In this document: in pieces, positions 1 through 9,014 of the stretch
How the letters are laid out: each line of letters starts with the position of its first letter
Position numbering within the stretch: position 1 is the first letter of the stretch
Assembly (NCBI GenBank): GCA_009838515.1
Contig: VXRL01000099.1
Span: 556-48,669, forward strand
Length of the DNA: 48,114 nt
Direction: 5' to 3'
Source of the DNA: Terriglobia bacterium
GTDB lineage: Bacteria > Acidobacteriota > Terriglobia > Bryobacterales > UBA6623
Notes under the pieces: model-generated
Told to the model about the DNA's origin: nothing
The model's database searches: none
The model's input: only the letters and a program-made list of their open reading frames with translations
Made by a program: the position numbers and the translations under genes

Positions 1-1
1 C

Positions 2-1351
2 TCCGAGCGGCCGAACTTCGTTTTTCTTTCGGCCGCCGACTTCTGTGCTTGGGCCAGCTGCGCCGGCGGCGTTTCGGTGGCCAGAACTCCACACATCGAC
101 CGGCTCTATGCCGAGGGCGTCGGGCTGAGGAACGCGTTTACCACAACTCCGGTTTGCAGCCCTTCCCGAGCGGGCCTGCTGGCGAGTCGGTACGGTACGG
201 AGATCGGCATCACCGACTATCTCAGCGAGTCGTCCGAGCCAGACAAGGGACTCGACCCCGAGCTGCCGACATGGCCGAAGCGATTGCAGGAGGCGGGCTA
301 TGCCACCTGCTTCGTGGGCAAGTGGCATGTCGGAGGGCTCGACAGGCACCTGCCCACGAATCACGGATACGACGAGTTCTACGGATTCCGGCATGGTGCC
401 GGGATATCCAAGGACCCCGAGGTGGAGTCGGGCGGGCGGCACCGGGTGGTGCCCGGCTACACACCCGACATCCTCACGGACGAAGCGATCCGGTTCCTGA
501 GCGACAAGGCCGGTCGCGAGCCCTTCCTCGTGAGCCTGCATTTCTGGGCCCCGCATGCCAACACTGCCAACCGCACGCCCGACGGGGACCGCACCTGGCT
601 GCCGCTGAGCGAGTCCGACTGGGAACCATTCAAGGCCCTAGACGTTTCCCTGCCTGACCCCGGATATCCCGGACTTGACGCACCGAGGGCGAGGCGGATG
701 CTTGCCGAGTACCTCGGCTCCGTGGCGAGCGTCGATCGCAACGTCGGCCGGTTGCTCGACGCGCTCGACGCTGCGGGGATCGCCGACGACACCGTAGTCA
801 TCTTCACCAGCGACCACGGCTTCAACATGGGCCACAACGGCATCTGGCACAAAGGCAACGGACGGTGGGTTCTGAAGGATAACCGCGGCTACCGCTCCAA
901 CATGTACGACCACTCCATCCGCGTGCCTGCCGTCGTGCGCTGGCCGGCCAGGCTGAGTCCCGGGATCTGGGTCGATCAGGTAGTCCTGAACCTCGATTGG
1001 TTCCCAACAATCTTGGCGATGGCGGGCGTCGAGGGGCCTAGGCAGGCGGTCATCCGCGGCAGGGACTTCCTGCCGCTGCTGGAGGAACGGGAGATTCCCT
1101 GGAGGACATCCTTCTACGGGGAATACGCCCAGCTGCACCAGGAACAGGTGGACCAGCGCATGTGGAGGACTCCGCGCTGGAAGCTAGTGCGGGACAGCCG
1201 TCCAGGTAAGGACGAGCTTTACGACCTTGCGGACGACCCCGAGGAGCATCGCAACCTGATCGGCGACCGCAGCCCGCGGACGCGCGATGCGCTTGCCGAG
1301 TTGGATGCCGCTCTCCGCGAGTGGATGCGAAAAATCGCTTCCCGGCATTGA
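2..1351 (+). CDS. Family S1 sulfatase, 5'-truncated by the window edge
   Basis: The frame is open to the window start (SERPNFVFL... from base 2), so the N-terminus and leader lie outside. A GTG at 77 is not the start, because the conserved RPNFVF strand precedes it. Sulfatases hydrolyse sulfate esters using a formylglycine made from the Cys of C-x-P-x-R; that motif is intact (CSPSR, visible residues 52-56). Other family marks are GKWHVGG, HFWAPH and FTSDHGFNMG (metal/active-site Asp-His), and a C-terminal DLADDPEEHRNL stretch typical of S1 enzymes. Odd point: where most members have two adjacent metal-binding Asp after the first strand, this one reads SAADFCAW, so the first Asp appears to be Ala. 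It lies just upstream of the DUF1553 and DUF1501 genes on the same strand, a common grouping in sulfatase-rich genomes. The substrate cannot be told. Confidence 0.9.
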   Translation, partial: SERPNFVFLSAADFCAWASCAGGVSVARTPHIDRLYAEGVGLRNAFTTTPVCSPSRAGLLASRYGTEIGITDYLSESSEPDKGLDPELPTWPKRLQEAGYATCFVGKWHVGGLDRHLPTNHGYDEFYGFRHGAGISKDPEVESGGRHRVVPGYTPDILTDEAIRFLSDKAGREPFLVSLHFWAPHANTANRTPDGDRTWLPLSESDWEPFKALDVSLPDPGYPGLDAPRARRMLAEYLGSVASVDRNVGRLLDALDAAGIADDTVVIFTSDHGFNMGHNGIWHKGNGRWVLKDNRGYRSNMYDHSIRVPAVVRWPARLSPGIWVDQVVLNLDWFPTILAMAGVEGPRQAVIRGRDFLPLLEEREIPWRTSFYGEYAQLHQEQVDQRMWRTPRWKLVRDSRPGKDELYDLADDPEEHRNLIGDRSPRTRDALAELDAALREWMRKIASRH

Positions 1352-1382
1352 TTCGGGCCGGACCTTGGCGGAAAATGGGGTC

Positions 1383-3926
1383 ATGCCTGCCAAGGCCTGG
1401 TGCTTGGGGGCTCTGGTCGCAGCTTTCCCCGGTCTGTGTTGGGGCGAGCCTTCGTTCTCCCGCGACATCGAGCCCATCCTGAAGCAGCACTGCATCGTTT
1501 GTCACGGCGAGGCGCTGCAGCAGAGCGGATTGCGCCTCGACCGCCGGGCCGACGCCATGCGGGGAGGACAGTCCGGCGCGGTGATCATCCCGGGCGATGC
1601 CTCTGGCAGCGCCCTCGTGAAGCGCCTGGAGGGACAGGGCGGCCTGCAGCGAATGCCGCCCGGCGGCCCGCTCGGAGCCGCCGAAGTCGGGGCCTTCCGA
1701 GCTTGGATCGAAGCGGGGGCGTCGTGGGATTCCCAGCAGGCCGTCACCGCGCCCGCCCCAGCCAGCGGGCACTGGGCCTTCCGTCCCAACCGACGCCCGA
1801 CGGTTCCCCGGACGCGCAACTCGGAATGGGCGCGCAATCCCATTGATGCGTTTGTCTTGGCGAGGCTCGAACTGGAGGGCCTAGAGCCATCGCCCGAGGC
1901 TGCGCCCCAGACGCTCCTGCGACGCGTGTTCCTCGACATGACCGGGCTGCCCCCGAGCCCGGGCGACCTGGCAGGGTCCGGGCACTACGATGCCGTCGTC
2001 GACCGCCTGCTCGAGTCCGAGCACTTTGGGGAGAGGTGGGCATCCGCTTGGCTCGACCAGGTCAGGTACGCGGATTCCGACGGCTATGAGAAGGACTCGG
2101 CCAGGCCACACGCCTGGCGTTACCGCCACTGGGTCGTTGAGGCCCTGAACGCCGACATGCCGTTCGACCGCTTCACAACGCGCCAGATCGCGGGAGATTT
2201 GCTGCCGGGCGCCACCGTAGACCAACGGGTCGCCACCGGCTTCTATCGCAACACGCTCAAGAACAGGGAGGGCGGCGTCAACGTGGAGGAGTTCCGGTTC
2301 GAGGAGGTCGTGGATCGCACCAATACCGTCGCGACCGTCTGGCTCGGCCTGTCCTTGGAGTGCGCGCGCTGCCACGACCACAAGTACGATCCGCTCACGC
2401 AGAAGGACTACTATCGGCTGTTCGCATTCTTCAACGGGCTCGACGAAGTCGACATCGACGCTCCGCTGCCTGGCGAGGTCGGTCCGTACCTCAACGCCAA
2501 GCTGGAGTTCCACCGGCGGCTTCAGGAAGTCTATGGCCAGTACCGCGTAGAGGAGCTCATGGGCCCGTGGACCGAGAGGATGCTGTGGGCGTCCGAGAAC
2601 CCGGGGGTCGAGCACGAGTGGGACACGAGTTGGGACATCTTGGCTCTCTACTTGGACGACGGCCAGCGGATTCTCCGCACGGCGCCCGACGCACGCGACT
2701 GGCGCGAGGACTACGCGCTGACCGAGTGGTTCCTGCGGAACTATTCCCGCGTCACGAGCAAGGAGGAGTACGAGGCCACCGGATTCAAGGATGCGGTGAA
2801 GGAAGTTCACGCCTTGGTGGCCGACTTCCCGGACATCAGCCGGGCGCGCGCCGTCCAGAACCACGAGGCGCCGACGCCGCCGCGGATGCGCCCTTCGGGC
2901 GTCTGGGACGACCTCGGAAACGAGGTGTCCCCGGGGGCTCCGGCGGCGCTGCCACCGATGAACCCGGCCGGTGCGGCTCCCACAAGGCTCGATCTGGCCC
3001 ACTGGATTGCCTCGGAGGACAACCCGCTGACCGCAAGGGTCGCGGTCAACCGCATCTGGCAGGAGTACTTCGGAACAGGCCTCGTCGCGACCTCCGACAA
3101 CTTCGGGCTCCGCGGCGAACCGCCCTCGCACCCGGACCTGCTGGACTGGCTCGCCATGGAACTGGTGGATTCCGATTGGAGCCTGAAGCACATCCATCGC
3201 CTCATCGCGACTTCTGCCACGTACCGTCAATCCTCGCAGTGGAGGCAGGATCTCGCCGGGCTGGATCCCTCGAACCGTCTGCTGGGACGGCAGGCGCGGC
3301 TGCGCTTGCCCGCCGAAGCGCTCCGAGACTCGGCGCTCGCGGCGTCCGGGCTGCTGGATCCCACGGTCGGCGGCCCGAGCGTCCGGCCGCACCAGCCCTT
3401 GGGGGTGACTGACCTGAGCTACGGAGGCTCGGTCAAGTGGAACGAGAGCGCGGGCAGCGATCGCTACCGGCGAGGGATCTACATCCACTACCAGCGGACG
3501 ACACCGTATCCCTTCCTGGCGAATTTCGACCTGCCGGAGCGGAACGTCACCGCTTGCGGCAGGAACCGCTCGAACACGCCCCTGCAGGCGCTGAATCTGC
3601 TCAACGACCCAGTTTTCTTCGAGATGGCGCGCGCCCTGGCGTTCCGCGTCTTGGCCGAGACGCAGGGACTGGGCTTCAACGACCGTCTCGACCGGGCGTA
3701 CCGGCTTTGTCTGGTTCGTGGTCCGAGCGATTCCGAGCGCGATGCAATGCACGAGTATTTCGTGCGGCAGCGCGCGATGCTCGAGCAAGATCCAGGAACG
3801 GCACGGGAGTGGTTCCCCGTGGAGATGGCGTGGACTGGGGAGTCCAGCGACCCAACGATCCCGGCGGCATGGGTCGGCATCAGCCGGATCCTTCTGAATA
3901 TGGACGAGTTCATGACAAGGGAGTAG
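1383..3926 (+). CDS. DUF1549/DUF1553 (PSCyt1-PSCyt2-PSD1) cytochrome-type protein
   Basis: The protein is 847 aa from the ATG at 1383, chosen because it begins a signal peptide (MPAKAWCLGALVAAFPGLCWG); an in-frame ATG at 1287 would add a 32-residue tail read inside the upstream sulfatase. Domain order: a PSCyt1 haem-type motif CIVCH at residues 37-41, a DUF1549 (PSCyt2) domain containing a second CxxCH (CARCHDHKYDP, about 327-337), then DUF1553 to a typical end (LLNMDEFMTRE). The family is abundant in Planctomycetes, Verrucomicrobia and Acidobacteriota and is almost always followed by a DUF1501 gene, as here (6 bp gap). The biochemical role is not established; a periplasmic c-type redox protein linked to polysaccharide or sulfatase loci is the usual reading. 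Starts 31 bp after the sulfatase stop, so probably one transcript. Confidence 0.92.
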   Translation: MPAKAWCLGALVAAFPGLCWGEPSFSRDIEPILKQHCIVCHGEALQQSGLRLDRRADAMRGGQSGAVIIPGDASGSALVKRLEGQGGLQRMPPGGPLGAAEVGAFRAWIEAGASWDSQQAVTAPAPASGHWAFRPNRRPTVPRTRNSEWARNPIDAFVLARLELEGLEPSPEAAPQTLLRRVFLDMTGLPPSPGDLAGSGHYDAVVDRLLESEHFGERWASAWLDQVRYADSDGYEKDSARPHAWRYRHWVVEALNADMPFDRFTTRQIAGDLLPGATVDQRVATGFYRNTLKNREGGVNVEEFRFEEVVDRTNTVATVWLGLSLECARCHDHKYDPLTQKDYYRLFAFFNGLDEVDIDAPLPGEVGPYLNAKLEFHRRLQEVYGQYRVEELMGPWTERMLWASENPGVEHEWDTSWDILALYLDDGQRILRTAPDARDWREDYALTEWFLRNYSRVTSKEEYEATGFKDAVKEVHALVADFPDISRARAVQNHEAPTPPRMRPSGVWDDLGNEVSPGAPAALPPMNPAGAAPTRLDLAHWIASEDNPLTARVAVNRIWQEYFGTGLVATSDNFGLRGEPPSHPDLLDWLAMELVDSDWSLKHIHRLIATSATYRQSSQWRQDLAGLDPSNRLLGRQARLRLPAEALRDSALAASGLLDPTVGGPSVRPHQPLGVTDLSYGGSVKWNESAGSDRYRRGIYIHYQRTTPYPFLANFDLPERNVTACGRNRSNTPLQALNLLNDPVFFEMARALAFRVLAETQGLGFNDRLDRAYRLCLVRGPSDSERDAMHEYFVRQRAMLEQDPGTAREWFPVEMAWTGESSDPTIPAAWVGISRILLNMDEFMTRE

Positions 3927-3932
3927 CTTCCA

Positions 3933-5357
3933 ATGACGAGCGAGACATATCGGGCCGTCCTGACGCGCCGCAGCTTTCTCGACACGTGCGCGGCCGGGAT
4001 CGGCACGCTCGGCCTGGCCCAGCTGATGGGACTGGAAGGGATCCTTGCGGCCACCGCGAGCGGAGGGGCCGCTCCGCAGCCCCACTTTGCACCGAAGGCA
4101 AAGAACCTGATTTTCCTGTTCATGGCGGGCGCTCCTAGCCAGATGGACCTGTTCGATCCGAAGCCGGGCCTGCAGAAGTGGCACGGGCAGCCCCTGCCGC
4201 CGTCCATGACGGCGGATCTCAAGCTGGCCTTCATCAAGCCGACGGCGAAGGTTCTGGCAAGTCCAAGGAGTTTCTCGCAGTGCGGGCAGAGCAGGACGGA
4301 GATCAGCGACTACCTGCCCAACCTGCAGCGCGTGGCCGACGACATCTGTTTGGTCCGCTCCATGCAGACCGACCAGGTCAACCACCATCCCGGACAGTCC
4401 ATGCTGATGAGCGGCAGCCCCCTCGTGGGGCGCCCGACGATCGGGTCATGGCTGAGCTACGGGCTTGGCAGCGAGTCGCAGAACTTGCCGGGCTTCGTAG
4501 TCCTGAGCTCCGGGCGCGGAGCGAGCGGGGGATCGTCTAACTTCTCCAGCGGGTTCCTGCCGTCCATCCACGGCGGCGTGCCGTTCCGCAAGACTGGCGA
4601 CCCCATTCTCTTCCTGTCCAACCCTGCAGGGGTCTCGCGCGAGTCCCAGCGCCTGACGCTGGAAACCTTGGGGAAGCTGAACAGCGAGCACTTGCAGCGG
4701 GCCGGGGATCCCCAGATCGCCTCGCGCATGGCGAACTACGAGCTCGCATTCCGCATGCAGGCCTCTGCGCCGGAACTGATCGACTTCGCCGACGAGTCGC
4801 AAGCGACCAAGGACAGCTACGGCGTCGACGAGGAGCCAACGAGCGCTTACGGCACCAACTGCCTGATGGCTCGGAGAATGGTCGAGCGAGGAGTGCGCGT
4901 CGTAATGCTCATCCACGCCTCGTGGGACGACCACACCAATCTCGACGAGGGGCTCAAAAAGAATTGCGACATCACGGACAAGCCGGTTGCTGCCCTGGTC
5001 GAAGACCTTAAGCAGCGGGGCCTTCTCGACGAGACGCTGGTAGTCTGGGGCGGGGAGTTCGGGCGCACTTCTCTGGGGCAGCTGAAGCACGTCGGGGACA
5101 AGGTCGGCCGAGACCATCACCCGAACGGATACTCGATGTGGCTGGCTGGCGGAGGGATCCAGGGCGGCCAGGTCGTCGGTTCGACGGACGAGCTGGCGCT
5201 GAAGGTGGAAGAGGATCCGGTTCACGTGCACGATCTGCAGGCGACGATCCTGCACCTGATGGGCTTGGACCACGAGCGGCTGACCTACCGCCACATGGGC
5301 CGGGATTTCCGCCTCACCGACGTATCCGGGAACGTGGTCGACCGGATGCTGGCCTGA
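3933..5357 (+). CDS. DUF1501 family protein with Tat leader
   Basis: The protein is 474 aa and starts with a twin-arginine leader (TRRSFLDTCAAGIGTLGLAQ, residues 11-30), so it is probably exported folded. The body has the DUF1501 alkaline-phosphatase/sulfatase-like fold marks: NLIFLFMAGAPSQMDLFDPKP near the N-terminus, an internal HHPGQSMLMSG stretch, WDDHTN, VVWGGEFGRT and DHHPNGYSMWLAGG near the C-terminus. DUF1501 proteins resemble sulfatases but lack the C-x-P-x-R maturation motif; no activity has been firmly assigned. Spacing of 6 bp behind the DUF1553 gene indicates co-transcription and a shared function. The 264 bp after its stop separate it from a convergent gene and show nothing clear. 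Confidence 0.93.
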   Translation: MTSETYRAVLTRRSFLDTCAAGIGTLGLAQLMGLEGILAATASGGAAPQPHFAPKAKNLIFLFMAGAPSQMDLFDPKPGLQKWHGQPLPPSMTADLKLAFIKPTAKVLASPRSFSQCGQSRTEISDYLPNLQRVADDICLVRSMQTDQVNHHPGQSMLMSGSPLVGRPTIGSWLSYGLGSESQNLPGFVVLSSGRGASGGSSNFSSGFLPSIHGGVPFRKTGDPILFLSNPAGVSRESQRLTLETLGKLNSEHLQRAGDPQIASRMANYELAFRMQASAPELIDFADESQATKDSYGVDEEPTSAYGTNCLMARRMVERGVRVVMLIHASWDDHTNLDEGLKKNCDITDKPVAALVEDLKQRGLLDETLVVWGGEFGRTSLGQLKHVGDKVGRDHHPNGYSMWLAGGGIQGGQVVGSTDELALKVEEDPVHVHDLQATILHLMGLDHERLTYRHMGRDFRLTDVSGNVVDRMLA

Positions 5358-5621
5358 GGGCAGGGCATTGCCCGAATAGGGACTGCGCTGCCAATCTTCG
5401 GCCTGTCGGCGATGCCTTGGCAGGGAACGGAGGGTTTCCAGCCCCTTGCGTGGCGCTCATTGTGGCCCATGATCCAGCCGATCCCAGCAGGTAGCTGGTG
5501 GCGTCGGGCTGTCACCTCGTGAGGTAGCGACCGGTCCTGTCGAATTCTCTCCCCGCGTGATCGAATCGAACACGGAGGGATGGGGTGCCGCGCGGCCCAG
5601 CTGCCGGCTGGCGCCAAGCCG

Positions 5622-8180
5622 TCACTTCCGATCGCGTGCGGCCATCTGGCGGAAGCTTGCTTCGACTCGCTCAGCAAGCCGAACGTAGGGCTCGCCTTTG
5701 ACGGGGTCGAGCGGGGCTCCGAACTCGACACGGACGGCCCCTCTGCGCGGCCAGGAATCGTGCACTGACATCACATCGAACAGGCCGCGCAAATGCACCG
5801 GCACGACGGGCACTTCGAGCCGTTGAGACATGAGCCCGATTCCCGACTGAAATGGTTGCAGGGAGCCGTCGGGAGTCAGCTTCCCCTCCGGGTAGACCAG
5901 CGGGCAGAACCCTGCTTCGACCAGTTCGCCGGTGTACCGGAGCGAATCGCGGACCTGACCCAGATCCTGCGAAAGCGGATAGGCGTTGAACAGTCCGCAG
6001 CAGAGGTAATACAGCGCGCGCATTCCAACCCTCCGGCGCATGGTAGGCCAGCCGGCGGAAGGGAAGAAGTGCTGCTGACGCACCGCCGGAGCCAGCTTGC
6101 CGCGCCACTCGGCTGGAAGCGCAGCCGTTAGCGTGATGGTGTCGAGATGGCTGGAGTGGTTGGCGGCGAAAATGACTGGCGGCGTGACGGCATCCAGATT
6201 CGGCAGCCCCGCGATATCCAGCGTGATGTAGTGACGGAATAGCGGAAGGAACAGCCCCTGGCGCAGCGCGCCGCGCGCCATCGAGACCGCGCGGCTCCGG
6301 GCCCAGCGCGGTGGAGGGATGTGAGGTGCTGCGGATGCGGGCCGCGTCGCGCTCGAAGCGGTGTGTCCATCCGCGTGGCCCCTTGCAGGGCTGGCGGCAT
6401 GCCCGGCGATCCACTTGCGGACTTGGCCGACAGTCGAGAGAGTCGAGAATGCCGTCTCGCTCAGCTCAAGCCCGTGTTGGTCTTCGAGCGCGGCCAGCAT
6501 GTCAATCCGCTCGAGCGAGGACAGCCCCAGGTCTTCTGCTAAACGCTGGTCGTCCGCCAGACTCTCGGGGCTGCGTCCTGTGAGCGCCAGCAGGATGCCA
6601 TCCAAACCGGATCCGCCGTCTGGGCCCGAGGTCGGGACCGTCGAGGACAGGCGCTCGGCTACTTTCCGTCTCTGTGTCTTGAAGGTTGACGCGGTGTGCG
6701 GAAACTCCTCTTCCGGCCATTCGGAGGCGCTCTGGATTCTCTGGTGCGGCTCGAGTCGGCGGTTTGCTCTCGCGATGATTGCGAGAGGGTCCCCGCCTGG
6801 AACTTGGAAGATGAGCGCGGCGTGAATTCTCTGCGCGCTCGCCGGCCCGACCGGCACCACCACCGCGTCCCGCACCCCGCCCTCGAGCTTGAGCGCTCTC
6901 TCGATGTCCTCGGGATGGACGTTCATTCCATCCGCAGTGACGATTAGGTCTTTCTTCCGCCCTCTGTAGACCAGCCCTCCTTGGGCATCGCGCTCGCCGA
7001 TGTCTCCCGTGTGGAACCAGCCGTCCTTGTCAACCGTAGGTGTGTGGCTAACACCGCCTTCGAGGTACTCGCCTACGACGCTGCTCCCCCGGACGAGGAT
7101 CTCCCCATCGTCCGCGATACGGACTTCTTGGCTGCCGACGACCTCGCCAAGCGTGCCGCGGCGCGCACGGAAGGGGTGGTTCACTGACACTACCGGGCTC
7201 GTTTCGGTGAGACCGTAGCCTTGGATCACGAGCAGGCCGACCTTGGACCAGAAGGTCTCAGTCTCCGGGTCCAGCATTGCGCCACCGACGACGAATGCCC
7301 AGAATTTCAGCCCGAAGGCCCGATGGATGTCCCGGTGGCGCCACCACTTGCGGAGCGGCCCGCCCGGCATCGCCAGGACGGCCTTGGATCGCGGGTGGTG
7401 CCGCTCGGCGTCCATCCGCAGACTCTCGAGAATGCGGGGCACGCAGGCGAGAACCGAAACTCGCTCCCTGTGAACCGCCTGACGGATCAGACCGGGGTGC
7501 AGCCCGGCCATGAACACCGCCGATCCTTCGAGCAGCAGCGGAATGAAGAGGCCCATGGACTGCCCGAACATATGGCTCAGCGGCAGAAGGTCGAGGATTC
7601 GAATCGGCTGGAACGGCGCGGCCCACTTCTTGTACCGGTCGATCTCCTCTTGAATCGGCTCTAGGTTGGTGCAGATGTTGCGATGGAGGTGGATCACCCC
7701 CTTGGGCTCGGCAGTGGTGCCGGAGGTGTACATGATCTGGACCACGTCACTTCTACTCACAGGGGCCGGGCTGAAGCGCGGTCCCATCGTTAGCCCGTTG
7801 AGCGACTCAATCGCGAAGCACTCCGCTCCCGAGACCGGACTGCCGGTTCCGCCGCCATGCACTAGCAGCCGCGCGCCGGTTTGATCAACGATGCGGCTGA
7901 CGAAGTCTGCGGAGGATTGGTGGTCGAGAGGCACGACTTGGACCCCCCGAGCCAAGCATGCCCAGAAGATCGCGACCCACTCCGGCCGGTTCTCGGACCA
8001 CAGCACCAGGCGGTCGCCGGACGCTACTCCGCTGAGGTCCAGAAAGGCGACGAAGCGCCGGATCCCGGCGTCTAGGCCGGCGTAAGACCAGCGCCAAGTG
8101 CGGTACCCGTTCCAGAAGCGCAACGCCTCTCTAGATCCAAGGCGTTCGATACGAGGCAGGAGGTCAAGCAGCGTCTCCAT
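5622..8180 (-). CDS. Fused AMP-binding acyl ligase, acyl carrier domain and PlsC acyltransferase
   Basis: 852 aa, ATG start at 8180. Residues about 1-510 are an acyl-CoA/acyl-ACP synthetase: phosphate-binding loop YTSGTTAEPKG (151-161), GYGLTETSP (321-329), TGDIGERD (391-398) and a catalytic-Lys region KTQRRK near 501. Residues about 525-595 are a phosphopantetheine carrier domain with LGLSSLERI (551-559); Ser555 aligns with the Ser of the usual DSL motif. Residues about 640-852 are a PlsC acyltransferase with NHSSHLD (H-x4-D, 674-680) and PEGKLTPDG (764-772). Likely role: activate a free fatty acid, load it on the built-in carrier and pass it to a lysophospholipid or glycerol phosphate at the membrane. 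E. coli Aas has related activities but the opposite domain order. No clear membrane helices were found. It diverges from the DinB gene across 231 bp. Confidence 0.92.
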   Translation of the reverse strand: METLLDLLPRIERLGSREALRFWNGYRTWRWSYAGLDAGIRRFVAFLDLSGVASGDRLVLWSENRPEWVAIFWACLARGVQVVPLDHQSSADFVSRIVDQTGARLLVHGGGTGSPVSGAECFAIESLNGLTMGPRFSPAPVSRSDVVQIMYTSGTTAEPKGVIHLHRNICTNLEPIQEEIDRYKKWAAPFQPIRILDLLPLSHMFGQSMGLFIPLLLEGSAVFMAGLHPGLIRQAVHRERVSVLACVPRILESLRMDAERHHPRSKAVLAMPGGPLRKWWRHRDIHRAFGLKFWAFVVGGAMLDPETETFWSKVGLLVIQGYGLTETSPVVSVNHPFRARRGTLGEVVGSQEVRIADDGEILVRGSSVVGEYLEGGVSHTPTVDKDGWFHTGDIGERDAQGGLVYRGRKKDLIVTADGMNVHPEDIERALKLEGGVRDAVVVPVGPASAQRIHAALIFQVPGGDPLAIIARANRRLEPHQRIQSASEWPEEEFPHTASTFKTQRRKVAERLSSTVPTSGPDGGSGLDGILLALTGRSPESLADDQRLAEDLGLSSLERIDMLAALEDQHGLELSETAFSTLSTVGQVRKWIAGHAASPARGHADGHTASSATRPASAAPHIPPPRWARSRAVSMARGALRQGLFLPLFRHYITLDIAGLPNLDAVTPPVIFAANHSSHLDTITLTAALPAEWRGKLAPAVRQQHFFPSAGWPTMRRRVGMRALYYLCCGLFNAYPLSQDLGQVRDSLRYTGELVEAGFCPLVYPEGKLTPDGSLQPFQSGIGLMSQRLEVPVVPVHLRGLFDVMSVHDSWPRRGAVRVEFGAPLDPVKGEPYVRLAERVEASFRQMAARDRK

Positions 8181-8411
8181 GCAAGAGCTTCAGTACAGTG
8201 CCAGGCCCCTATATCCCGGAGCGCCGCTCGGAGGGACAGCCGGGCCGCAGGCTCATCCTAACCCACAACCGATGTCCCATTGACCGAAGCTCCCGAGTGT
8301 TTGCGGGCAGGGGACTGATCGCTTGGTCTCGTCTTCGGTCGCATCTTCCTGTAGCAGCCAGCCACGGCGAGATCGCGTCGCCAAGTATTCGAACTTGGAT
8401 ATGCTCGGTGC

Positions 8412-8912
8412 ATGACTCCGCAAGCGCTGTCAGACATGCTGGACTTTCACTACTGGGCTCGCGACAGGCTGCTCGATGCAGTCGAGCAGCTGACTCAAGA
8501 TCAGTTCCATCAGGGTCTGGGGAACAGCTTTGGCTCGGTCCGCGACACCCTTGCGCACGTTGTGTCGGCAGAATCGGTGTGGTGCTCTCGTTGGGAGGGC
8601 AATCCCCCGAGCGAGTATCTCGAGCCGGCGGATTTCGAGACGGTGCAGGACTTGCGTGCCAGCTGGGCCCGTGAGGAGGCTCGGGTCCGGGACTTCGTGG
8701 ACCGACTTGGGCCTGAGGGCATTGATCGCAAGATCCAATACAAGCACTTCAGCGGCGCGCCGATGGAATCGGTCTTCTGGCATATGCTGCAGCATGTCGT
8801 CAACCACGCGACGTTCCACCGCGGGCAGGTCACTTCGATGCTGCGGCAGCTCGGCGCCGAGCCGGCGAAGAACCAGGACTTGATCACGTTCTACCGCAGG
8901 TCCAGCCCTTGA
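8412..8912 (+). CDS. DinB family protein
   Basis: The protein is 166 aa, a usual length for the DinB/YfiT four-helix-bundle superfamily. The three metal-binding His positions are visible: one in TLAHVVSAE in the second helix and two in HVVNHATFHRGQ in the last helix (H-x3-H arrangement), followed by the typical end in which the chain closes with LITFYR. Family members bind a divalent metal; many are damage-inducible and some act as thiol-dependent transferases or hydrolases, but the substrate here is unknown. Monocistronic: divergent from the acyl-ligase fusion gene and convergent with the oxygenase gene. Confidence 0.88.
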   Translation: MTPQALSDMLDFHYWARDRLLDAVEQLTQDQFHQGLGNSFGSVRDTLAHVVSAESVWCSRWEGNPPSEYLEPADFETVQDLRASWAREEARVRDFVDRLGPEGIDRKIQYKHFSGAPMESVFWHMLQHVVNHATFHRGQVTSMLRQLGAEPAKNQDLITFYRRSSP

Positions 8913-8921
8913 ACCGCTTGG

Positions 8922-8961
8922 TGGCTCGGCGCTGTTCTGTGTTGGTGAGAACACTGAGCCA
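8922..8961. terminator. Nested hairpin between convergent genes, possible bidirectional terminator
   Basis: An outer stem TGGCTC/GAGCCA (8922-8927 with 8956-8961) encloses an inner stem TGTTCT/AGAACA (8933-8938 with 8948-8953) with a 9-base loop. It begins 10 bp after the DinB stop and about 50 bp after the convergent oxygenase stop. No T-run follows on either side, so factor-independent termination is only a guess. Confidence 0.35.
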
Positions 8962-9014
8962 AGCAGCAGTCCAGCACCCTTCGCTGCCGTTCAACGGAGC
9001 CAACGCAGGGCAAG

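Noticed and set aside
1881..4388. Very long open frame (835 codons) on the minus strand
   Set aside because: It is antisense to the DUF1553 and DUF1501 genes; the peptide is rich in Arg, Gln and Val with no domain. High GC produces such shadows.
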